Assembly: GCA_051294375.1 (NCBI GenBank)
Contig: JBJCIZ010000016.1
Coordinates: 1-64,000 of the forward strand
Length of the DNA stretch: 64,000 nucleotides
Reading direction: 5' to 3'
Origin: Paraspadella gotoi
Taxonomy: Eukaryota > Chaetognatha
In this document: one piece after another, positions 56,266 through 64,000 of the stretch
Layout: each line of letters starts with the position of its first letter
Numbering within the stretch: position 1 is the first letter of the stretch
Translations under genes and position numbers: made by a program
The notes under the pieces: generated by a model
Databases searched by the model: none
What the model saw: the letters and a program-made list of their open reading frames with translations, nothing else
Told to the model about the DNA's origin: nothing

Positions 56266-58093
56266 ACGCGCATGGCGTTCGGCGGGATCACGACGGGGTG
56301 TTCTAAGATATCAGGTGGGGGAATTTGGGGTTCTCCCGAACAGACGGCACAATGTCAATTAAAACAGAGCCCTCAATGATCTCATTTTCCTCAACTTCTT
56401 CGTCTACATACGCGTTATATTCCTCATCAGTAATGATAATGGGACAAGACCTCAATCGCCCGGTACCGAATTAACAAGCCCTCATCAAGCAGTGCTATTA
56501 CGCGATCGGTTCAATACAGGCATGTGCCAACAATGAAAGTGCAAGATCCAGTGAACAATGTCCGGACCGGTCTCCTCGACCGTTCGGCCCGCTGGATAGT
56601 CTGAACCTCCGAAGAAATTTTGGCTTCATTGTATAGTTTTTCGAATTTGTTAATTCAATTACTGTAATTCTTTCACAAACCGTCTAACTCCTCGCTCATT
56701 TTGATTATCTTTTTATTAAAAACCTGGTTTTATGGCCAAAGTTTCTTCGTCGTCATCACGTGACGATGGCATTTTTTTTTTCCAACTCACTTTGCGTAGT
56801 CTTCGGCTCCGGCCCGTACTTAACAGCCCGGTCACAATAGACCGTGCTCAGAGTTAGAAAAAATGGTGGTATCGGCGGGTCCCAGTTAGCGGCCCCATTT
56901 ACTCAGACACCTTTAATCACAGTTCACAGTAAAACGCAATTCAAGGCGTTTGATTTAGACCCAGAACAAGGAAGCCAAGTCCTCCAGCCCCGGGCTGCTT
57001 TGGCTAATTTTATAATTAGTTTGATGACTTTAAGTTTTTAATATTTAGTACTGTCTTAGTTAGCCTCAGCTGGAATTATATCTATCTCCAAAACGCCAAG
57101 TTGATAACGTAATTGTGTTGATGTAATCGTCATTGATGAGGATTGGTGAGTTGATGTGGTTGTTTAAAGAACTTTAACAATTAATTATCATTTTTCAAAT
57201 AATTAATTCCTCACAATCATTTCTTATTTCATACTTAGTAAGCGTCTTCAGGGGAGTGTAGAAAAATATCTTAATATCTTCCATTAACGGCGAAACCTGG
57301 GTTCATTTTGACAGTACTAGCTTTTCTAAATGGTGGCAACGAACTAACAATGATCAGTATTTACATAACGACGCCAAGTATTGCACTGCGTACGACCTCT
57401 CTTTACACCAATACAATATATTTAGTTTAGTGTCTTGCCAAGCGGCTTAGCTATTTCGCTTGTTAAAATTATCCCATTAAAAAGTCCTAAAGCAACTTTT
57501 AGTAGAGGCTTTAATTTGCACCTGAAGACGAGGTTAACTTACCATTATTATTTGACATCTGGATAGTTCAGTGTCTGAACTTTCCAAATCTGGGGGAACA
57601 AAGGCGTAGTTTTCCTGGTTTCATCGTGAAATTTATTATTTAATGGAACTGGTTTCGCTGTTTTCGCTGTTTTTCGCTGTTTTCGTAACTCGTCGCTCCT
57701 CGTCGCTACTAGTCGCTTTTGAAATTTTTCCACCGCCTAATCATCTAATGCGTGATCAGGTCCTCGTTCAAAACCAAATTTCTCGTGTTATCGTGTCTCA
57801 ATATCACTTTTCTAACAGTTGCCATGGAAATTTCGGGACCCTCTTCATTCGCCACGTGTTTTTTTTAATTAATTTTCATTTTCTGCACCGCCAAGGTCGC
57901 CATCGCCGCCATCGACTTGTGAAAAACGTGAAAACATTTGGTGGGGCAAAGCGAGCACCGCTGAAATTAACTTTTTCAACGCCTCTCTGTGGCTCTCTTA
58001 ATTTTCATTTTCCGTGCCGCGATGACCACCGCAGCCGCGACGAAACGAAAAAATCCATCAGAAATTTGACGCTTGTCTAGTGTCACATGTATA
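56266..58093. other. Mixed-composition DNA without an assignable gene
   Basis: A 145-codon plus-strand frame (57643-58080, starting MELVSLFSLFF) and several shorter ones exist, but none has a recognisable domain or good splice context. TTTTCGCTGTTTTTCGCTG at 57655-57690 is a local repeat. Confidence 0.4.
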
Positions 58094-58945
58094 CCATGAT
58101 GGAAAAAAAAATTGTTACAGCAACTGTTTAACTATTATTTATTTTTTATATATATATATTTTTTTAATATATTTTAATTAAAATAATATTATTAAAAAGA
58201 TTATTATTTTTATTAAAATTGATTAAATGATAAATTTTAATTCATATGTTTAAAAAAGAATGGTATTAAAAATTATAAAATTTAATTTTTTTAAAAATAA
58301 ATATATTTTTATCTTTGGATACATTAATATATTAAAAGTTTTGATTAATAGTTTTTAAGACCTGTTATGTTATTATTTTGTAAGTATGAAAAAGGTTTTA
58401 AACTACTAAAGTCGGTCCAAAATCAGGGATAAAATAGTTTATTTATTAAATAAATGGATAAATTTTATATTGGTTGTATCAATTTTATAAAAAAATAAAA
58501 AAATAATAAAAAATTTAAGATTATATTTTATTGCTTTGTGCAGTAAAGTGGAGCAGTTAAAAATTTTAAAAAATATTTGGGTAATTAAATAAAGATATTT
58601 CAATGTGAGATAGTATGATTAACTATAATAAAAAATATTTTGTTCATATAATCTTGGGAATAAAATAATAAAATTAAAAATATTTTTATAAAATAGTAAA
58701 TTTAAAAAAAAAATTGTTTTAAACTTTTAATAAAGATTTAGATTCTTCTTAAAAAGTTCAATAAAAAAAAAGTGTTATTAAAAATATAAAAAAATTAATA
58801 TTTGGGGGAAATAAAAAATTAGGATTTTTTTATTCTTTCTAATATAAATTTATATATGTTAAAACTTTTATCATTTTTTGTGGTTTAAATATTGAGGCAA
58901 AATAGTTTTTGTTTTACAACGAATTTTTTTATTTTTCATAGAAAA

Positions 58946-58989
58946 AATGGACATGTTTCGGCTTTAGTTGCAAGCCTTCTTCAGCGTCA
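58946..58989 (-). ncRNA. Type I hammerhead-ribozyme-like motif, left arm
   Basis: On the minus strand: CTGAAGA (58978-58984), stem II GGCTT/AAGCC, GAAAC (58955-58959), ATGTCC. Stem I is weaker than in the right arm because CA follows the cleavage C instead of CG. Confidence 0.55.
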
Positions 58990-59050
58990 AACAATTTGTG
59001 TTTTCACAAATTTTCACAAATTTCACAAATTCACAAATTTCACAAATTGT

Positions 59051-59096
59051 TTGACGCTGAAGAAGGCTTGCAACTAAAGCCGAAACATGTCCGTTT
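59051..59096 (+). ncRNA. Type I hammerhead-ribozyme-like motif, right arm
   Basis: CTGAAGA (59057-59063), stem II GGCTT/AAGCC, GAAAC (59082-59086), ATGTC (59087-59091). Stem I pairs GACG with CGTT. Identical in the core to the motif at 18408. Confidence 0.65.
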
Positions 59097-60187
59097 TTTC
59101 TATAAAAAATAAAAAATTCGTTGTAAAACAAAAACCATTTTGCCTCAATACACAGAACAACGAAAGGAAAGGTTATTACCAATAGGTTTAAATATTAAAA
59201 TATAATATAATATTTTTTTAGCGAGTTTAAATTAGAGCCAAACTTTATCAATGAGGTAAGTCTGAAGTTTGATTTTAAAACCTTCCCAAATAAAACTTTA
59301 TATATTTCTAAAAAAATTTTAATTGGACTAAAATTTTTTAAAATAGCAAGAAGCATTAATAATTAATTTTTAATATTAATTTATAGATAGGAAATATTAA
59401 AAAATTTTTATTTGAATTTTATATTTTTAAAAACAGATTCAGGTAACTTATGGGGTAGTTAAGGTAATTGAGTAATATTTTTTTTATTTTTTTTTCAAAA
59501 TAAGTATTTTCAAATAGTTTTTATTATTGTTATTATTATATTTTAATAATAAGTGGGTTAAAATTAAAAAAAACTTAAAAAAATTATTATCATTATTTTT
59601 ATTAATAAAATATTAATATTTTAAAAAGTTATAATATAATTTTTGTTTAACTTTTTAAGCTTTATTAGAATCAATTAAAAAAATTTAAAATAATTTTTTT
59701 ATATTATATGATTTTATTAAGATATTACTACATAATTTAATTTATTGTACTATTATGTTTAAATTTTTTAAAAAGTATTTAAAGTTTATTAATTATATAT
59801 CCATGGGTAGTAAAAAAATGTTCAATCGCTCAATCTTTTTATAATTCTACCCTATTGTGCAGTAATAATAAATTTTTTATAAAAAATTAATTTTTTTTAT
59901 TATTTTTTAAAAATTATTTTTTATTATAAATCCAATAAAATATCTAATTCTATAAAATATTTTTTATAATTTTTTTATATTAATGATTAAATAATAATTA
60001 TAAAATTATTATAATTAATATAAAAATTATTTTTTCATCTAATAAATAAATTATTTTTTCTTTAATTTTGGATAGGTTTTGGTGGTTTAAAACTTGTATC
60101 ACTTTTATAAAATAATGATATAAGGTTAAAAATAAATTAAGATTAAATTTAAGTTAAGAAACCGTGACAATTTTTTTTCCATCATGG

Positions 60188-60649
60188 TAGATAATTTTCC
60201 ATTCTGCCGTCATTACATCGTCTTAGACATTACATCGTGTTCGTGTCATCCTCTCCATTTTAGGACCTTGTTGCAGCATCGTTCTTGGTAAGCATAACTT
60301 CCTTTTGTTTTAAATTTTTTGCATTTTATTTCTATATGTAATCATATTTTCTGGTGAGGCAGTAGAAAAATGTTTTATGCCCCTTCAATGACTCCATTTT
60401 AATCTCAGCCCTTACGTTTTTTTTTTGGTATAGCACAAGGTAAATATAGTTATTTTCTCGGTTACTGTGCCACTTTTTTGAAATTTAGGTTTATTCTCAA
60501 CCTAGTTCTTCGTCACCCTGACTGTCCGTGTCCGCAATGGCGTCTGCCTCGTCGTTCTCATTAGCATTACTGTCTTCCTTGCTATATTAGTTTGGTAAGT
60601 TTTGAAAATTAACACAATTAATTTTATGTAGTAATCGATTTGTGATAGT
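60188..60649 (+). other. Possible exon fragments with consensus donors, no gene assigned
   Basis: GTAAGC (about 60290), GTAAAT (60439) and GTAAGT (60596) follow short GC-richer segments with preceding pyrimidine-AG sequences. This could be the 5' part of a plus-strand transcript. No open frame links them. Confidence 0.2.
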
Positions 60650-60785
60650 TTAGGGTTAGGGGTGGTTAAGGTTAAAAGGGTTAGGGATTAGGTAATATTT
60701 TTTTTCATTTTTTTTTGTAAATAAGTACTTTTAAGTGGTTTTTCAAAAGCCGCCAAAACTGCGGTAGGCGAAAGTAAAATTTAGC
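60650..60785. mobile_element. Telomere-word MITE, third copy (left end decayed)
   Basis: TTAGGGTTAGGGGTGGTTAAGG, then TTTTTCAAAAGCCGCC and GTAGGCGAAAGTAAAATTTA. The right end matches the family; the left terminal repeat is not clear. Confidence 0.65.
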
Positions 60786-61250
60786 CTATTATTATTCTCC
60801 TCTTCGATCTTAATGCGGCCCTTTCCCTTTTTAAGTCAGATTTTGTAAAGTGGAGATCCTGATTATTATTATTAGTAAGAAAGTAAATAAAATCGCCGGC
60901 CGAATTCTTTAAAAATTCCAATGCCCGCTAAGAAATATTTTGCTCCCTCTGTGCAAACGCCGGTCGCCAAACGTTACCTTATTTAGAAGTATTTTAAGAA
61001 TTATTTACTTTACAAATGTAAACCAAATTTTCTCTCTCTCGCCGTATAAAAATGAATGCCACTTTGTACAATTAGCCAATTCGATTCCATTCGCTTTTCT
61101 GATTTCAATAAATCGATTCATCTCATTTTGTTTGCCATTTTTATCTCGACCACCTCCACTGTAAATTGTCCTCAAAAAAGGATTATTATTCTCCTCTTCG
61201 ATCTTAATGCAATGTTTTCCATTTTTAAATCAGTTTTTGTAAAGTGAACT
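60783..61250 (+). repeat. Pair of about 75 bp direct repeats 400 bp apart
   Basis: ATTATTCTCCTCTTCGATCT and TTTTGTAAAGTG occur in the same order at 60787-60853 and 61185-61245. The spacer (60860-61180) contains AAATCGCCGGCCGAATTC and CT-rich DNA. Confidence 0.7.
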
Positions 61251-61339
61251 AATATTGTACTCAAAATAGAATTATTTATTAATTTATTTTATTAATTTAT
61301 TTTATTAATTTTTTATTTATTAATTTATTAATTCTCTCT

Positions 61340-61860
61340 CTCCAGAAAATTGGATTATGGAAAGACATCCGCATCATCCGCCAGAGAGTCCGCGCTGTGT
61401 TCCTCGCCTTCTCCCTTGCATTGATGACGGGGTCTCACTCGCGGATGCAATGACGGCGGCCATCGACGTGCATGACCATCAACCAGCACCACATCCTCTT
61501 TGGCCGCCATTTCCGCCTCCTCAACCGGCACCTCCACCTTCTTGGCTGCAACCAACAGTCGCATCCCAGCTGGCGCCGCCATCATTCCCCAGATAGGCGG
61601 CAACGAGACAAAAATCTTACGCGGCGGCCTGCGCTGCGGCGCCAACTTGGAGTCGCCACCCGCCACCGCCACGAACAGAAAAACATGACTGGAGTCCTAG
61701 ACCACGCCCTCCACAACGCCAAGAAGATTGTCCTTCAGACTTTTTTCGGGGGGCGAGGATATGGCGACGAAGGTTTCGTCTCTTAGTCTCTCAACGATTG
61801 AACATGTCTGTCAATAACTATTGTGAAATAAATGTATTTAATTGCTTCTACATTAAAGCG
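61340..61860 (+). other. GC-rich island, possible terminal exon with poly(A) signal
   Basis: A CTCTCTCTCCAG acceptor-like site precedes a GC-rich block open in several frames on both strands (for example 61357-61596 plus and 61355-61672 minus). A run to GTGAAATAAATGTATTT follows, which has a polyadenylation signal. No domain was recognised and the coding strand cannot be decided. Confidence 0.25.
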
Positions 61861-62380
61861 TAGTAAAAATTTTTAATTTAACTTTAATTAAAATTCTAAA
61901 AGTGAGGAACAAACAACATTATACTAATGCACATTTAAGTATAAAAAAAATTTTTAATAAATTTTACAATTTACGTAGTAGGCCATATTTATACTAGTAC
62001 TAATCCAATAAATGTTAAAATTTCAAAATAGTTTTTTGTAAGATTTTTTGGCAGATTTGGATTCGTCATGAAAAGTTGATATAAAGAAATATAACTCTTT
62101 TTTAAAAATTCCATTATTAAGTTGATCAAATATCAGAAAAACCTATATTTTAAGCAGAAAATTATTTTAGCGAAAACAAAGTTTAGAGTTTGTACTACAA
62201 CGATTTTTTATTTAAGTAGTACAAACTCTAAACTTTGTTTTCGCTAAAACACCAAAACACAACGAAACGAAAGGAATACCACATTAAAGCAGAAAATTAA
62301 AATTTCTATGTTAAAACTTAAATATATTTTTTTTAAATTTTTAACCCACTTATTAAAAGAATTTTTAAAAATGATTTATG
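61852..62380. mobile_element. AAGCGTAGT-family MITE interrupted by a hairpin insertion
   Basis: The left arm begins ATTAAAGCGTAGTAAAAAT and continues with AACAAACAACATTATACTAAT, matching the complement of the right arm at about 7740. The right arm is cut short after TTTTTAACCCACTTATTAAA. A 122 bp hairpin is inserted at 62165-62286. Confidence 0.65.
62165..62286. mobile_element. Minimal hairpin element with 13 bp target duplication
   Basis: AAGCAGAAAATTA occurs at 62152-62164 and 62287-62299. The insert is an inverted repeat of TTTAGCGAAAACAAAG and AGTTTGTACTAC around ACAACGATTTTTTATTT. It ends CAACGAAACGAAAGGAATAC, the same end as the hammerhead elements, but it lacks the hammerhead core. 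Confidence 0.8.
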
Positions 62381-62382
62381 GA

Positions 62383-62752
62383 GAACGTTTTAGGTCATGT
62401 GGGTCATGTCACTGACCACCGTGGTAACTGGTGGTTGATTTGCCACTGACTTTACACTGAGGACACTAAGGCCAACTTTCGGTTATAAAAGCCGACAAGC
62501 TTACGACGTACAAACAACTCGAAATCTCTTTAATACTTTCTCGTTCACCGTTATAATTGTTAGACATTGTGTATAGAATATCAATTTCGTTGTGTTTTTA
62601 GATTTGATATTAATATCAAATAAAATTTGTTGACAAAAACAAATAAATTGTTTTTTTCCAAATTGTTTATGTTAAACTCTTTGTACATTTTATTAAATGT
62701 ATCTTTGTTTAAACCCGTCTTATTATATCAATTATTCACGTCGCCATAATGG
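62383..62752 (+). mobile_element. Candidate solo LTR
   Basis: A self-contained GC-richer segment with a TATAAAAG box (about 62485), a downstream start region, AATAAA signals (about 62615-62645) and an end ATTCACGTCGCCATAATGGTG. The end motif CGTCGCCATA recurs at the window edge (about 63981). No paired copy is visible. Confidence 0.35.
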
Positions 62753-63029
62753 TGATTCCTCGACTTTAAGAATAAATTACTCAACCTTCCCAAAACAAAC
62801 CTTGAAGCAAGAATGACCATTCACCGCAAAGTTCTATTTTTAAATAGTTGTTTTATAAATGATTATAACTGTTTAATGCCTTGATAATTAAAGCTGTTAA
62901 TTTTCTGAGATCCTGTTGGTTATCCGTTTCTTCTGTGCACCCTCAGCAGCAATTGAACACGTCCTGGACTTGCCACTAGGTTTGGGGGTTTTCCAAGCCC
63001 ACCAAAGCAGTTTACTGCCATCCTCATGA

Positions 63030-63135
63030 TTCCCGCCGGGTTGGTACCATTTGAGATCGAATTGGGTACCTCATGATCATGAGGTGATGGTAACACAATG
63101 ATCTACCGGGTCACAACTGAAAGTGTAATGCTTAT
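63030..63135 (-). mobile_element. tRNA-like SINE head
   Basis: On the minus strand, TGACCCGGTAGATCATTG resembles a D arm/box A and CCCAATTCGATCTC resembles box B, about 45 nt apart. Neither is perfect. Confidence 0.35.
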
Positions 63136-63309
63136 TGGCGGCTTGAACTTGAAGCAATGCAGATAGTGAAAGTCACCACCCTCGTCCCTCAACCCAATTG
63201 CTGACCGTTTAAAAATTATAACATCAAAATATTGTTTTTCCTTTTATTTCGTTGCGTTATTTGTTTGAGGTGGAAAATGAATATTGTTTACGTACAAGTT
63301 TTATTAAGA

Positions 63310-63475
63310 AACAAAGTTCGGACACGTTTTGGCTTCAATCAGCTTAAAAATATTGATTTGTGAAACAAATATTTTTACAGACTCTCTCTCTTCAAACTTC
63401 AAATCAATTCATTTTTGCCCTGATGAAGGCTTACATTGAAGCCGAAACATGTCCGAAATTTATGTTTAATTTTTT
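63310..63475. mobile_element. Hammerhead-bearing repeat near the right edge
   Basis: The right arm has CTGATGA (63420-63426), stem II GGCTT/AAGCC, GAAAC (63444-63448) and ATGTCC. A shorter inverted arm with GGACACGTTTTGGCTTC lies at 63314-63333. Stem I next to the core is poor (C opposite C). Confidence 0.55.
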
Positions 63476-63689
63476 ACCTCAAACATAAAAATAACAATTA
63501 AAATAAATTTAAAATAAATATTAATTATTAAATTTAAAAAATTGTATTACTGCACAAAAAGGTGTATATTACTGTGAAAACTGAGACTCGACGGACGAGA
63601 GAAAACAAAATTAAATGGATTAACAAAACACCGACCGCTGGTACCTAAAGTTGGTTGCGGACATCGAATAGTAAAGTTACCCGATTTAA

Positions 63690-64000
63690 TAATCTTTTAA
63701 ATCTTTTATTAAGATGCAGGACAGTTTGAAACAACTGTGGAGGACGGTCGACGACTATTATGGTCGACGATTCGACCGGCCTTTTCGTCCCCGTTGGGTC
63801 ACTTGATATGACCGACGTTTCTCTCTCTTTCTCTCTCTTTCTGACTCATGCTCTCCTCCTTATAAGTTGACCCCGTTGGACGATATTCTCTCTCTAATAA
63901 ACCTTTCATTGTTATGAACTATTCTCACATTGTACATCGTAATAAATGTATATTATCATAAACATCGTCTCCTTTTCCAACGTCGCCATACAACCTCATT
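63690..64000 (+). mobile_element. Candidate LTR, cut by the window end
   Basis: CCTTATAAGTTGACC (TATA-like), CTAATAAACC (poly(A) signal) and a terminal AACGTCGCCATAC that shares CGTCGCCATA with the 62383-62752 candidate. CT-rich tract at 63820-63845. Confidence 0.3.

Larger units (their letters stand above)
58894..59184. mobile_element. Hammerhead inverted-repeat element with 12 bp target duplication
   Basis: GGTTTAAATATT borders the element on both sides (58882-58893 and 59185-59196). Its two arms are inverted copies, each with a full hammerhead-like core, around a CACAAATTT repeat. It ends CAACGAAAGGAAAGGTTATT. This is the clearest member of the family. Confidence 0.8.
58094..60187. mobile_element. 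2.1 kb TA-flanked inverted-repeat element
   Basis: The left end CCATGATGGAAAAAAAAATT and right end AATTTTTTTTCCATCATGG are about 25 bp terminal inverted repeats. Each is bordered by TA, the Tc1/mariner-type target duplication. The interior is very AT-rich and non-coding. It contains a hammerhead element (58894-59184), a relative of the 23.06 kb insertion and fragments of the GGTGGTTTAA repeat, so it is non-autonomous and nested. Confidence 0.7.

Noticed and set aside
60650-60700. GGGTTAGGG words as a telomere or interstitial telomeric array
   Set aside because: Only a few irregular words, always inside the same MITE frame with conserved flanks at three loci.
61357-61786. Overlapping frames on both strands in a GC-rich island
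   Set aside because: All frames stay open because of composition. No domain could be seen, so no coding call was made.

Overview
This looks like nuclear DNA of an AT-rich, repeat-laden invertebrate (species not identifiable from the sequence). The protein-coding genes have short GT-AG introns and long AT-rich non-coding stretches. Hammerhead-ribozyme-like repeats, tRNA-derived SINE heads, TA-flanked inverted-repeat elements and decayed LTR-retroelement pieces are scattered throughout. Runs of exactly 25 N (4443-4467, 9553-9577, 38063-38087) and one of 10 N (46399-46408), plus many one-base indels inside repeats, point to a long-read assembly with gaps and incomplete polishing.

Five genes can be supported, all on the minus strand; four are multi-exon (the OTU/recombinase gene is intronless). 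(1) 2078-3451: a five-exon, 317-residue POT1-like telomere-end-binding protein. (2) 6616-21775: a nine-exon gene, about 650 residues, with an AT-hook, an acidic EEALAGG repeat and two C-terminal C2H2 zinc fingers. Its exons 5-7 lie in a roughly 5 kb segment that is tandemly duplicated (about 9.75-15.08 kb and 15.09-19.66 kb), and the left copy is frameshifted. (3) 27517-31180: a three-exon, 703-residue BLM/RecQ-type DNA helicase. (4) 32926-36855: an intronless 1309-residue protein joining an OTU cysteine-protease-like domain to a C-terminal tyrosine-recombinase-like catalytic domain. (5) 47002-48717: a five-exon gene of unknown function with a Cys/His-rich, zinc-finger-like segment.

Region by region: 0-1.5 kb satellite with a hammerhead hairpin element; 2-3.5 kb POT1-like gene; 3.5-4.5 kb three minisatellites; 5-7.8 kb SINE, two fold-back MITEs and the last zinc-finger exon; 8.7-9.4 kb hammerhead element and exon 8; 9.7-19.7 kb tandem duplication; 20.2-21.8 kb 5' exons of gene 2; 22.5-24 kb SINE-like repeat interrupted by an insertion; 25.8-32.5 kb RecQ gene among copies of a CGGATCTGCTTATCAGCAGA repeat; 32.9-36.9 kb OTU/recombinase gene; 36.9-46.9 kb a 10 kb satellite block forming a giant inverted repeat centred near 41.5 kb; 47-48.7 kb gene 5; 50-57 kb decayed LTR-retroelement sequence; 58.1-60.2 kb a TA-flanked inverted-repeat element; 60.2-64 kb MITEs, tRNA-like repeats and possible LTRs.

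The strongest candidates for something undescribed are (a) the OTU plus tyrosine-recombinase protein next to a RecQ helicase, and (b) a family of small inverted-repeat elements that carry hammerhead-ribozyme cores, share an AACGAAAnGAAAGG-like end and are flanked by 12-13 bp target-site duplications.
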